Positions 8,052 to 17,332 of a DNA stretch of 48,381 nt are shown here, one piece after another (the stretch's first letter is position 1; each line of letters begins with the position of its first letter). The notes under the pieces were generated by a model that saw nothing but the letters and a program-made list of their open reading frames with translations, did not search any database and was not told where the DNA came from. Origin of the DNA: Flammeovirgaceae bacterium. Lineage in GTDB: Bacteria; Bacteroidota; Bacteroidia; Cytophagales; Cyclobacteriaceae. A program made the position numbers and the translations under genes. The stretch is from assembly GCA_021299455.1 (NCBI GenBank), contig JAJTGQ010000071.1, positions 1 to 48,381 on the forward strand. Direction: 5' to 3'.

Positions 8052-10280
8052 ATGATGAAAATTAATAAAGAAATCCCTCATTTTTTAATTGCAGTCGGTT
8101 GTTCGCTGATTTCCATTTTGCTAACGGTACTCTATAGTTTGGCTAGGCTTGGACTAGAAAATGACTGGTTAGAATATATTCGGGTTTTGGGGGCTTCATT
8201 GTTTTTTCTAAATGCCTTTGCATTCGTACCAAGCACTTATCGTTCGTTAAATTTTGGTTCGTTCTTTAATATTTTTATGCTTTTAATTATTGCTGTTGTC
8301 TTTTTTTTTCTACAGGAAGTCAATATATTTTTTTGGGCCTTGCCAATTATGGGGCTTATCTCTTTTTTACTCCATTTGAGATCTTTGATTTACCATTCTG
8401 AATTCGGCAAAGATATTTTGATTTCAGTAATTGTGACTGTTTCCGTAATAGTAATGTCTGTATTTCTATTTGGTATATACTATTCTAATCATTTAAACCC
8501 GTACTATATCGAAAACTTAGTCAATGGTGGTTCGGTTGACACCTTGTACCATATAAGTATAGCTCAAATGATAAAGAACTACCAATCTATAACCACTGGA
8601 TTAGATGGTTTACAATTTATGCATTATCATTTCGGCTCCCATCTTATAATAGGCTCTTTATCAAAGGCCATTGGTATATCCGTAATAGATTTTTATCAAA
8701 TAGCTTTTCCAATAATTTTTTTTCCCCTTCTTATCCAATCAATACTAAGTTTCTCAACTGACCTGAGCACTATAGGCGATTCTAAGATAAATAGGAACCA
8801 AGTTATAATTATCATAGTAATTCTTTTGTCAGGTTTAATTGGTTTTACAAATAATGATGGTGTACACAAATTGAGTATGAGATCTTTGGTAGGTTGGAAT
8901 TTGATTTATACAAGTGAATCATACTCTATGTCGGTTATGCTTACTCTATCATTAGGCTGTCTTATAGTGTATGTTATCAAAAATAAATCAGCAAAAGGAA
9001 ATGGCTACTTGAAGAGTTCGGTACTAGGTATATCAGTTTTCACACTTTTCATTGCAATTTCAATTTGCAAAATTTCCTCGGGATTCTTACTTTTTTGCTT
9101 AGCCCAATACTTCTTTGTCCGGTTGGAGGCTTACAAAAAAATAGCCCTTATCATTTTGAATATTGTGTTCATTTTAATTTCGGTATGTCTCTATGTTTTA
9201 ATGAATGACCCTTATGACCCCGAGGGAAATAATGGACAATATTTTCAGATGCTAACAAGTCTTGTGAAAGCGCCTATCTTAACTTTTTTTCTTTTGCACT
9301 TCTTTTGGTCATGGCTGGTGATAGTTTTTCAATTGATCTCACTAAAAATTTATAATTTAAAGGATTTGGTCAGCCAATTTCGACAAAGAAAAACACTTTT
9401 ATCCGAAATATCCATTATCCTTTCAATTTGTGGCTTGATTCCAGGGAATGTCTTAACTTTCAGTGATCGAAACGGAGTTTATTTTTCTGAATTTCAAAGC
9501 TGGATTTCTTTGTGCTTTGTGGTACACATTTGTGTTTCAAAAGGTATCGATTCTAAATTTTTAAAAGATTTAATAGAAAAAAACAGGATACTCATAATAG
9601 CACTATTAAGCACTGTCTATTTACAGTCTATCTATAATCAATGGATTGATCCATTGGCCTTTTATGCGTTCTTTCCATTTATAATACTTTTTTTTGCTCC
9701 GAGTCTGAATAAAATTGAGTATAGGTTACGTGCCATTCTTTTGATAATAGTTTTTGTTCCTCTAGTGAGCGTGATTTTTCATAATACACAAGCGTCCTAT
9801 GCAGCCTCAAATAATAAAATGAGTTCAGTCAAAAAGCAGTTATTAGGGATTAGTTATAACAGAAATGACTCAAATAAATATATTGCATCATCAACAAATA
9901 CAATTGAGTATCGAAGAAAAGACTCACTGAACCTTGTAACAAAGATGCTGTTGACATTAGATAAAATGAATGAAGGAGAGAAGAAACTAAGCATTGCATT
10001 TGTTAGAAGTAATAACAATTATTTAAAAGTTTTTCCATGTTGGGGTGTTCCATTTATTGTCCCTGCTTTGACAGGCTTAGTACAGTATAGAGGATTAAAA
10101 GGAGCAGACGAGTGCAACCATTCTTACTTGGGTCTTGAGCATTATAAAAAGTATGTGTCCTCCGAGCTTGATTCTTCCCTATCTGCTCAAGATTTAGTCA
10201 ATATTAAAAATCAGGGATTTAGGAGAGTGTATATCCTTGATCTTGATAAGGGAAAATATCAAATCAAGTTTCTAGAGTAA
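8052..10280 (+). CDS. Large polytopic membrane protein, candidate GT-C-type glycosyltransferase
   Basis: The 742 residues contain roughly a dozen membrane helices in the first 590 residues, then a soluble, probably periplasmic C-terminal domain of about 150. I do not recognise a named family. Its architecture recalls GT-C membrane glycosyltransferases using lipid-phosphate sugars: a polytopic core, and a first big external loop with an acidic residue in GGSVDTLYH (D163, H167) followed by MHYHFGSH (H191, H193). The C-terminal domain ends in an alpha/beta pattern (NQGFRRVYILDL). It is the only plus-strand gene inside the polysaccharide cluster. Its start is 17 bases from a divergent gene, and its stop is 2 bases from the convergent GT4 stop. 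It is very AT-rich. GT-C is inference. Confidence 0.55.
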   Translation: MMKINKEIPHFLIAVGCSLISILLTVLYSLARLGLENDWLEYIRVLGASLFFLNAFAFVPSTYRSLNFGSFFNIFMLLIIAVVFFFLQEVNIFFWALPIMGLISFLLHLRSLIYHSEFGKDILISVIVTVSVIVMSVFLFGIYYSNHLNPYYIENLVNGGSVDTLYHISIAQMIKNYQSITTGLDGLQFMHYHFGSHLIIGSLSKAIGISVIDFYQIAFPIIFFPLLIQSILSFSTDLSTIGDSKINRNQVIIIIVILLSGLIGFTNNDGVHKLSMRSLVGWNLIYTSESYSMSVMLTLSLGCLIVYVIKNKSAKGNGYLKSSVLGISVFTLFIAISICKISSGFLLFCLAQYFFVRLEAYKKIALIILNIVFILISVCLYVLMNDPYDPEGNNGQYFQMLTSLVKAPILTFFLLHFFWSWLVIVFQLISLKIYNLKDLVSQFRQRKTLLSEISIILSICGLIPGNVLTFSDRNGVYFSEFQSWISLCFVVHICVSKGIDSKFLKDLIEKNRILIIALLSTVYLQSIYNQWIDPLAFYAFFPFIILFFAPSLNKIEYRLRAILLIIVFVPLVSVIFHNTQASYAASNNKMSSVKKQLLGISYNRNDSNKYIASSTNTIEYRRKDSLNLVTKMLLTLDKMNEGEKKLSIAFVRSNNNYLKVFPCWGVPFIVPALTGLVQYRGLKGADECNHSYLGLEHYKKYVSSELDSSLSAQDLVNIKNQGFRRVYILDLDKGKYQIKFLE

Positions 10281-10282
10281 AA

Positions 10283-11353
10283 TCAAATATATTTAGAATC
10301 AGAGTAAGCTTGTTCATACTTCCTTGCCATATCCTCTACATTGAAGCTTTTACGAACTAAATCATTAGAAGCTCGGCCGAATAATTTCGTTTTTGTGAGA
10401 TCGGAAATAATTAGTTTTATTTTGTCAATCGCTTCATGTTCTGAGCTATAAAGATACCCATTGTAACCATTTTCAACTAGGTCAACATTCCCAACGCAGT
10501 CACTCAGCAACAATGGCTTGCCTAAATTCATGGCTTCGAGCACCGCAAACGGGAGTCCTTCCCACAAGGCGGTAGAAAGGTAGAGATTTGCTTTAGCAAG
10601 TTCATTTATCACCCTTTCCCTATTTACCCAACCCGTTACTTCAATATTTTTAGAAGTTAAGCAATATTCCAACTCTCCCCCTCCAATCCAAACAAATTTA
10701 ACACCATCTATGTCGTTAAAATTAGATGCAATTCTATTGAACAATATTGGGTTTTTTTGAATGGTAACCCTCCCAGTCGTAGCAATGATTAAATTTCCGT
10801 ATTTTAAATCTCCATTATTTTGGTAATCAAAAATCTCTGTTCCATTGGATATGTAAGTCGCTGTAATTCCTCTGTTTATCATTTCTTGCGCCTCAGATTT
10901 TGAGCATCCAATAACTCTGCCATTCAAATAGTTTGCGAATTTTTCAAGAATAATGTAAACTTCGATCGTAAACTTTCCTACGTCTTTTCTAGCAAAAGCA
11001 AGTCCGTTTGGAGTATATATTACGTTTTTCTTTCCCATAAAAAAACATACAACTCTGCCAAGAAATCCGGCCTTTGAAGAGTGTAAATGAATCGCATTTG
11101 ATTCAACTTTTTTCAGTAATCTGTAAAGTGAAATGGCTGCTTTGAAATCCTTATAAATTTTTACCTCTCGCTGCACATGATTCCAAAACAAAAAATCTAC
11201 GGATGAATTAGCATTTTTGACTTCTGAAAACCTATTACCAAAAGTCCTCTCACCATATATTACTGTATGATCATGGGCAGGTAAGTATTTAATCAAGTAC
11301 AAAACAAAATCTGCACTTCCTCCGCTTGATTCAATAATATGAATAATTTTCAT
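10283..11353 (-). CDS. GT4-family glycosyltransferase (cytosolic GT-B)
   Basis: This is a 356-residue retaining glycosyltransferase of the GT-B fold. The N-terminal half starts with MKIIHIIESSGGS. The C-terminal half has the donor-site motifs ATTGRVTIQKNP and the E-x7-E pair E265/E273 in LWEGLPFAVLEAM. It probably adds one sugar to the lipid-linked repeat unit; donor and acceptor cannot be told. Its start overlaps the stop of the next GT4 gene upstream by 4 bases (ATGA), so the two are coupled. Confidence 0.88.
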   Translation of the reverse strand: MKIIHIIESSGGSADFVLYLIKYLPAHDHTVIYGERTFGNRFSEVKNANSSVDFLFWNHVQREVKIYKDFKAAISLYRLLKKVESNAIHLHSSKAGFLGRVVCFFMGKKNVIYTPNGLAFARKDVGKFTIEVYIILEKFANYLNGRVIGCSKSEAQEMINRGITATYISNGTEIFDYQNNGDLKYGNLIIATTGRVTIQKNPILFNRIASNFNDIDGVKFVWIGGGELEYCLTSKNIEVTGWVNRERVINELAKANLYLSTALWEGLPFAVLEAMNLGKPLLLSDCVGNVDLVENGYNGYLYSSEHEAIDKIKLIISDLTKTKLFGRASNDLVRKSFNVEDMARKYEQAYSDSKYI

Positions 11354-12429
11354 TCTAAATACAAGGATTGAATTTTTTCCGCATAATCTTCTATTCTGTA
11401 TTTACCCGCGTAAGATTGATAACCACGCAGACCGATATTTTTTCTTAATTCAGGAGAACCATATAGTTTCACTATCTTTTTAGATAATCCAATATAATCT
11501 TTGGGTTCGAAAAGCAACCCATTAACTTCATCATCTATCAGTTCTTGTGGTCCTTCAATTGCCGTAGCAATCACGGGTAACGAAGCCCTAAATGCTTCAA
11601 TTATTACAATCCCAAATCCTTCAAAAATTGAAGGAAGAACGAAAACGTCAGCCGCCTCAAAATATCTTTCGGAATGGGCATTCCCAACAAACAAAATAGT
11701 TTCATTAATTCCCAATTTCCATACTAATTCCTTAAGTTCCAATTTGAGTGACCCTTCTCCTAATAATAAAACTTTCAGATTTGGTATTTCATTCTTTACT
11801 TCGCTTACCGCGTACAGGAGTGTATCAACTGACTTCTGGATTTCTAACCGCCCAACAAATAATAAGCAAAAGTCGCTTTGAGAAATTCCCAATTCTTCCT
11901 TAAGCAGATTTTTTTCCTTGAATACAGAACGATCAGCAATCGCGTTGTGAAGCAAGACTATATTGCTCTTAAGAACCCTCAACCTTGTTTTGCAATGATT
12001 TGCTACTGCCCTTGATATACATATAACTCTGCAATCTTTGGCTATTGTTTTAAAAAAGATGGCATAAATATGGAAAATCACACGATCAACCCAGTTCCAT
12101 TTAAACCAAATGTTATGCATCGTGCAAAAGCGTTTAACTTTAATGCCTCTGCATGCCCATAAGCCAATTAAGTCTGCGTGCCCTAGATGAGTGTGAACAA
12201 CCTCTATATCTAAATCAGTTATGGTTTTTCGGATATTTCTTGCACAATCAAATCGTAGCTCAATACGCATTAATCTGATCAAGGGGTTCAAGTTTGACTG
12301 AAAAAGAGGCTCATTCTTAAGGTAGATAATGTAGACTTGGTTATTCTTACACTGTATATTGACCAATTCTAGCAAAAGCTTCTCAGCACCACCATAACCG
12401 AAAGTTGTAATAATATGGCAAATTCTCAT
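11350..12429 (-). CDS. GT4-family glycosyltransferase
   Basis: This 359-residue GT-B enzyme has the glycine loop GYGGAEKLL at 11-19 and VVHTHLGHADLIG around 77-89. The phosphate-binding stretch is FVGRLEIQKS (191-200), and the E-x7-E pair is E270/E278 in FEGFGIVIIEAF. It is likely a cytosolic, membrane-associated enzyme that extends the repeat unit. It is coupled by 4-base overlaps to both the downstream GT4 gene and the upstream methyltransferase gene. Sugar specificity unknown. Confidence 0.88.
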   Translation of the reverse strand: MRICHIITTFGYGGAEKLLLELVNIQCKNNQVYIIYLKNEPLFQSNLNPLIRLMRIELRFDCARNIRKTITDLDIEVVHTHLGHADLIGLWACRGIKVKRFCTMHNIWFKWNWVDRVIFHIYAIFFKTIAKDCRVICISRAVANHCKTRLRVLKSNIVLLHNAIADRSVFKEKNLLKEELGISQSDFCLLFVGRLEIQKSVDTLLYAVSEVKNEIPNLKVLLLGEGSLKLELKELVWKLGINETILFVGNAHSERYFEAADVFVLPSIFEGFGIVIIEAFRASLPVIATAIEGPQELIDDEVNGLLFEPKDYIGLSKKIVKLYGSPELRKNIGLRGYQSYAGKYRIEDYAEKIQSLYLE

Positions 12430-13391
12430 CTGCGTAAGTAGTAGTCAATAATTTGTCTATCGGGCAATGCCTGATTCCGTTTTAAGCCGATAAAGTAAAA
12501 TCCTGATGCTCCGTCTGTATCTCTAGGATTTATAGAGGTCAAAGAATCTAAGTATTTAATCCAAAATCCTGTAATACGAGCGAAAAACTTAATTGCAGCA
12601 CGCATTTTTTCCGTATAACCAAATAATGCAAGTAAAAGGTATTGATATGACCAAGCAAATGACGTGGCGCTACCTGCAGTTGCACCGCTTTTTATTTCAT
12701 CAAAATACTCAAATAGCTTTCGGTGTCCGGATTTCGAAAATCTAGTAAAATCGTAAGGCCCTCCATGTACTTGCTGCATAAAGGGTGTCTCAGCATATAC
12801 TAAGCCGTCTGGCTTTAGTACTCTATATATTTCAGAGACACATTTTGTGGGACTAATAACATGCTCCAAGACAGCTTGTACAATAACACAATCAAAACTT
12901 TCGTTCTCATAAGGAATAGTATGAGAATCAAAGATGACTTTAGTTCTAGGCCCAAATGATACGTCACTTTCAACAATCTCAATTTTCTCAGAATTCACAA
13001 AATCATTCATGCCATCACCAACGATACTTCCTCCAACAATTAGAACCCTCGGTTTATAGGACAAGTCACGTCTCAACAACAAATCTTCCAAAAAAAGAGT
13101 GTTTTTTCTCCCAAGATTATTGCCTCCCATATTAGGGGTGATGCGACTGATCAAAGACATTACCTTACCTTTTCTTGATAAATCAAAGAAAAGATTTCGT
13201 TGATTAACAAAGTCCTTAAACGAAAATATACTTTCGGATTCATTTAACAAGATTGGAATGCCATTAATTATCGGATAACTCTGTCCACAATATTGACAAA
13301 GCCAATTATCCTCAACTATTTGCTCCAATTTCAGCACGCTCTTACACCGTGGGCAGTTCATTCCTTTCAAAATTGAATTTGAGATTATCAT
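12426..13391 (-). CDS. SAM-dependent methyltransferase with N-terminal zinc-ribbon (Trm112-like) segment
   Basis: Residues 13-50 form a small Cys4 ribbon (CPRC ... CQYC, then SYPIINGIPIL), as in Trm112-like/YcaR-type segments fused to methyltransferases. The methyltransferase domain follows (about 110-260). It has a loose motif I (VLIVGGSIVG), an acidic strand end (IEVVESD), and the class I post-motif IVQAVLEHV. RVLKPDGLVYAETPF is typical of Methyltransf_11. It probably methylates a sugar of the polysaccharide. The start ATG follows the TAA of the preceding gene directly; an internal ATG at 13361 just before CPRC is an alternative. Confidence 0.8.
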   Translation of the reverse strand: MIISNSILKGMNCPRCKSVLKLEQIVEDNWLCQYCGQSYPIINGIPILLNESESIFSFKDFVNQRNLFFDLSRKGKVMSLISRITPNMGGNNLGRKNTLFLEDLLLRRDLSYKPRVLIVGGSIVGDGMNDFVNSEKIEIVESDVSFGPRTKVIFDSHTIPYENESFDCVIVQAVLEHVISPTKCVSEIYRVLKPDGLVYAETPFMQQVHGGPYDFTRFSKSGHRKLFEYFDEIKSGATAGSATSFAWSYQYLLLALFGYTEKMRAAIKFFARITGFWIKYLDSLTSINPRDTDGASGFYFIGLKRNQALPDRQIIDYYLRR

Positions 13392-14159
13392 TTAAGCATT
13401 TTTTAAAAATGAAACCTTCATTCTCTTTGCTATTCTACTTCTAAGGGTAAGACATTCAAAAAAGAAAGAATCGAGTGGCTTGTAATTGAAACTCTTTGCA
13501 AGCACGTTCTTGTATTCTGCATTTACTTTTCTTTCATTAAGTAAGTTTTGGGTTTTACTTTCTGAATGTACTCGAAATTTCCCAAGTGTCTTCCCTATCT
13601 TCTTAAAAATAAACCCATTAACTAGCGCGCGCGAGAAAAAATCAACATCCATACAATAGTGCAAATCTTCATTTAAGAATCCGACTTTTTCAAACACTCT
13701 TCTCCTCCAAAAAACTGTTGGTTGCATGGGTACAAATCTACCATGCATAAACATCCACGCGTCCCACTCTATAGGGTACACATCACAAATCCATTTCCCC
13801 CCTGAATCTATCAATTGGTAATCTCCATAAACGATGTCCACTTTAGGATTAGAAATAAAAAAGTTGCGTACCGTCTCAAAAGCTTCTGGTACATACAAGT
13901 CATCCGCATTCTGCCAAGCCAAAATATCGCCCGAAGCTAATTTAAATCCTTTGTTGAGAGCATTTGATTGACCACTATCTTTTTCAGAAATGAAAGTGAT
14001 GTTGTTAAATTTTTTTACGATGCTTAATGTTCCATCGGTTGATTCTCCGTCTATTATGATATGTTCATAGTTTTTGTATGTTTGAACCTCAATTGATTCA
14101 ATAGTATCTTGTACAAACTGTTCACTATTAAATGTAGGTGTAATAACAGATATCTTCAT
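13392..14159 (-). CDS. GT2-family glycosyltransferase (GT-A fold)
   Basis: This 255-residue inverting glycosyltransferase is WcaA-like in size and layout. It has the N-terminal strand MKISVITPTFNS, the IIIDGESTDGT nucleotide-binding loop (35-44), SGQSNALNKGF, and the metal-binding acidic motif QNADD (D86, D87). FMHGRFVPMQPTVFWRR contains the typical acceptor-side region. The ATG at 14159 was chosen because it starts the conserved strand and lies one base after the upstream TGA (14161-14163). Donor sugar unknown. Confidence 0.9.
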   Translation of the reverse strand: MKISVITPTFNSEQFVQDTIESIEVQTYKNYEHIIIDGESTDGTLSIVKKFNNITFISEKDSGQSNALNKGFKLASGDILAWQNADDLYVPEAFETVRNFFISNPKVDIVYGDYQLIDSGGKWICDVYPIEWDAWMFMHGRFVPMQPTVFWRRRVFEKVGFLNEDLHYCMDVDFFSRALVNGFIFKKIGKTLGKFRVHSESKTQNLLNERKVNAEYKNVLAKSFNYKPLDSFFFECLTLRSRIAKRMKVSFLKNA

Positions 14160-14160
14160 T

Positions 14161-15432
14161 TCAGCTTTTCTCAATGTTTAAAGATCTAGTATCAAATAAT
14201 AAAAGAAAAAAGACAAAAACATCATTGTAACTTGGTTGCGAAAACACAAGGGTGACTAAACAAGGCACATAAATACAAAGTGTTTTCAAACTACCCAACT
14301 TATATAATCCAGCAAACCAAACCAATAAATAAAGTACAATCCCAACTAGACCTATTTGGTAGCCTACGCCTATAAGTCCCACAAATTGCTTCGAGTTAAC
14401 AATGCCAGTCTCACTTGTTTCAAGTCCGTTGTAATAGCCTACACCTAACATAGTGTGCTTCGCCAGTAACTTAGCCGAATTTTCAAAGCTTTCAGATCGA
14501 TATTGCCCTGATTCTGAAGAAATTTTGCTCAAAAAACCAATCTCGGGGAGATTTGAAAAAGCAATCGCCATCAAAATGAAAAAAAATAGTGTTGATACTA
14601 TCCTGAAACCATTTGGAATTCTACCTTGGCCGAATAATCTAAGGGCGATATAGCCTCCAATAAAACTCAACAACCCAGACGTTGATAGAGTTAAAAAAGC
14701 GCCAATCAAGATAACCAAACGCTTAAGTTTAGCCCTACTAGTTTCAATAAAAAAAGTAACGAAGTAAGCCGTTAGGAAAAAAATCTGAGCCATGCCAGGT
14801 TCTCTAAAAATCCCAACATGCCTAGGGATAGAAAGGTTAGTAACATTCAATGCAGACCAGATTCCGGTAAATGGAAAAAATAGGAGATGATCACCTAAAA
14901 AATCATTGTATTCATTATTGTAGGATGGGGCTAAGTGACTAAGGTTAGCCACCAGAGGAATTCGAGTGACTTTGAGGCCTAGAAAAAGATAAATTGAATA
15001 TGTAACAAAAGCTGAGATGCTTAGAAAAAAGATAATGTTAATAAATGATTGTAAAATAAAATTTAAATGCTCTTTTTTCAAAACAAGTAAGAAACAGATT
15101 GATGTGCCCAAAATAACAATAACGGAGTTAACGACAACTCTTTTTGTATCAGTCAGAATTAAGCCTTGAAAAAACAAATAGATTAAGAGAATAACGATTA
15201 AAAAAAATAGGTAAACAACATTTCTACTAAAAGACCACTTACTTTTACTAGGTTGAATTAACAATAAGATAATGCTAACAATAGTAAAACAAACAAAAAC
15301 AAATGAATTGAACCGCTCTCCTAGAATAGACGGACGAAAAAGTAAGAGGAGAAGTGTCCAAATGAAAAGCAATACTCTTTTCTTTTGAGAAAGTCCTATT
15401 TCTAGTAAATAATGCTCGGTTGCTCGCTGCAC
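14161..15432 (-). CDS. Wzy-like O-antigen/EPS polymerase
   Basis: A 423-residue integral membrane protein with about ten to eleven helices and two larger external loops. Features typical of Wzy-type polymerases are the loop with PRHVGIFREPGMAQIFF (a REPG-like motif found in several EPS polymerases) and the second loop leading to GVGYYNGLETSETG. It lacks the strong Wzy_C SHNQF pattern seen in the two paralogues downstream, so it may be the actual repeat-unit polymerase. It sits between the FkbM methyltransferase and GT2 genes in the same transcript. Confidence 0.75.
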   Translation of the reverse strand: MQRATEHYLLEIGLSQKKRVLLFIWTLLLLLFRPSILGERFNSFVFVCFTIVSIILLLIQPSKSKWSFSRNVVYLFFLIVILLIYLFFQGLILTDTKRVVVNSVIVILGTSICFLLVLKKEHLNFILQSFINIIFFLSISAFVTYSIYLFLGLKVTRIPLVANLSHLAPSYNNEYNDFLGDHLLFFPFTGIWSALNVTNLSIPRHVGIFREPGMAQIFFLTAYFVTFFIETSRAKLKRLVILIGAFLTLSTSGLLSFIGGYIALRLFGQGRIPNGFRIVSTLFFFILMAIAFSNLPEIGFLSKISSESGQYRSESFENSAKLLAKHTMLGVGYYNGLETSETGIVNSKQFVGLIGVGYQIGLVGIVLYLLVWFAGLYKLGSLKTLCIYVPCLVTLVFSQPSYNDVFVFFLLLFDTRSLNIEKS

Positions 15433-15444
15433 TTAAATATTAAA

Positions 15445-16158
15445 CTAGTTATCTCGATAAAATATTCCGTCAACTTGAAGCAATTGACCTGTTAGGAAAT
15501 CTGAATACGTATTCTCCAACGAATATAATTTAAACCCTTTACCCTCAACAAACTTAACCATATCCCACAGTAAGGTTTCGTCTTTATAGAGTGGCACCAA
15601 TGACATTTCCAATTTCAGGCCTTTAATCAATGGCAATGACTTTTCTGCTCCATCAATTACCATTTTCTCATAGCCCTGCGTATCGATTTTCAAAAGAATA
15701 TTGTCACCACTTTTGAAATATTCTTGAAATATTGAATCGAGCTTACGAATTGCAACTATTTCTTGGTTAATATAAATTGATTCAGGTGCACCGGCAAGAT
15801 GAGCAGGAAGCATTTCAAGTATGGAACTGCTTTGCGAATTTTTTGAAACATTTATAGTTATTTTGCCATCAGTATCGCCAATGGCAATATTTTTTGCGAT
15901 CCAATTTCTATCACCCTTTCGGCAATTTTCTAAAATTTTGAAAGCAGTTGAAAGAGGTTCAAACGAAACGATTTGTCCATTAAACCCATGATTTCTCATT
16001 TCAAGGGCATACTGACCAGTATTTGCCCCCACGTCAAATATTTTATTTATTCCAAATTTATGCAGAGCAGTTTGCCTGCTCTTTAAGTCTCGATCAGGAT
16101 AACGTTTCACTTGAAGCCCTAAATTTCCTAGAATGCTCTTTATTTGATTTACAACCAT
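15445..16158 (-). CDS. FkbM-family methyltransferase
   Basis: A 237-residue SAM-dependent methyltransferase. Motif I is FDVGANTGQYAL (41-52), followed by GQIVSFEPL (acidic end of strand 2), NIAIGDTDGK, and the FkbM-typical KIDTQGYEKMVIDGAE. FkbM enzymes methylate hydroxyls; in a polysaccharide cluster the substrate is most likely a sugar of the repeat unit or a terminal cap. A methyl cap can control chain length, but that role is only inference here. It lies 12 bases from both neighbours. Confidence 0.88.
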   Translation of the reverse strand: MVVNQIKSILGNLGLQVKRYPDRDLKSRQTALHKFGINKIFDVGANTGQYALEMRNHGFNGQIVSFEPLSTAFKILENCRKGDRNWIAKNIAIGDTDGKITINVSKNSQSSSILEMLPAHLAGAPESIYINQEIVAIRKLDSIFQEYFKSGDNILLKIDTQGYEKMVIDGAEKSLPLIKGLKLEMSLVPLYKDETLLWDMVKFVEGKGFKLYSLENTYSDFLTGQLLQVDGIFYRDN

Positions 16159-16170
16159 GTGAATTTTTTA

Positions 16171-17331
16171 TTAACCTATTAACACTTTGATCTCGTCAGT
16201 AACAGTTTTAACTGAGATATCACGCACGCAAATTGGTGTATTATACTTACAATGCCAATTGCAATAAAAACAATCCAATTCTTCTTTTGCTACTCTAAAC
16301 CGGTCTTGGTTTCCATATGGAAAAAACTTTTTGTAGTGCCCCCCGCCCACAATACATACCAGCGGAGCATTCACTGCAACTGAAATATGCGCTGGCCCGC
16401 TATCCATTGAAATACATATACTTGCTTTTGAAATAAGTGCTGCTAGTTGTAAAAGAGTAGTGGCACCAAATAAATTAATTGGCCTCCCTGAACAAACCAT
16501 TGCTTTAATTTGATCGAACATCCATTTGTCATCTTTTGCCCCGCAGATAAAACAGGGCATTTTATACACATCCCAAATAAAGTCTACAACGGTTGAGAGT
16601 TTATTCAAAGGCCATATCCTATAGTTTGCCGAAGCACTTGGGCAAATTACCACAAATTTACCCATAACGTCCTTTTCTATCAATAGCTCTGAACAGTCCA
16701 ATAATAGCTCATCATTTATACTCAATTTTGGCAGAACATCCTTTGTTCCGGTGTATCCGAGCTGTTCAATCAAAAAAGCATTTCTTTCAATTTCTAATTG
16801 CCAAGTATTTGGGCATATTATAAGTTTAGAATAAACACTTTTTTTGAATTTCTTATCCGAATCATATTCATCAGAAACACCAATCTTTTTCTGAGCATCA
16901 ATTACATAAGCCATTTTATCAATATGCCTGTAGTTTGCTACTAGGTTAACAACTAAATCATATCGTTTGGTAACCAAAGATGCTAAAAATCGAAAGCGAT
17001 AAATTAATTGAGTGCGAAAAAGAAGTCGATTGACCGTTATCAAATAATCAAATGGCTCTTCGTTGCTGTTGCTAGATTTGATATAATTAGCCACCTCTCG
17101 AGTTTCATTAGCCAAAACCAAGGTTATTTCCCACTCGTTTTTGGGATAAAGTAATCTCAAATAACGCAAAACACCTGTAAACAAAATGAAATCACCAATA
17201 ACATCTGGCTTTAGAATAATGACTTGATTTAAGCCAGAAAAGGTTGGCGGCAATGACTTTGGTCGATGTTTCGCTACAAAATCTATCAAATCCCAAATCA
17301 GCCAAGCAAGCTTACTACTAAATGACCTCAT
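16171..17331 (-). CDS. GT9-family glycosyltransferase (heptosyltransferase-like)
   Basis: A GT-B glycosyltransferase of the ADP-heptose:LPS transferase type, 386 residues from the chosen ATG. Markers are ILKPDVIGDFILFTG near the N-terminus, the ISMDSGPAHI motif and LVCIVGGGHYKKFFP in the donor domain, plus a Cys-rich tail (CFYCNWHCKY) found in several GT9 proteins. The ATG at 17331 lies one base after the flippase TGA (17333-17335). An upstream start at 17424 would overlap the flippase by 92 bases and add a non-conserved extension. Donor might be an ADP-heptose; a RfaE2 gene is also in the window. Confidence 0.85.
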   Translation of the reverse strand: MRSFSSKLAWLIWDLIDFVAKHRPKSLPPTFSGLNQVIILKPDVIGDFILFTGVLRYLRLLYPKNEWEITLVLANETREVANYIKSSNSNEEPFDYLITVNRLLFRTQLIYRFRFLASLVTKRYDLVVNLVANYRHIDKMAYVIDAQKKIGVSDEYDSDKKFKKSVYSKLIICPNTWQLEIERNAFLIEQLGYTGTKDVLPKLSINDELLLDCSELLIEKDVMGKFVVICPSASANYRIWPLNKLSTVVDFIWDVYKMPCFICGAKDDKWMFDQIKAMVCSGRPINLFGATTLLQLAALISKASICISMDSGPAHISVAVNAPLVCIVGGGHYKKFFPYGNQDRFRVAKEELDCFYCNWHCKYNTPICVRDISVKTVTDEIKVLIG

Positions 17332-17332
17332 A

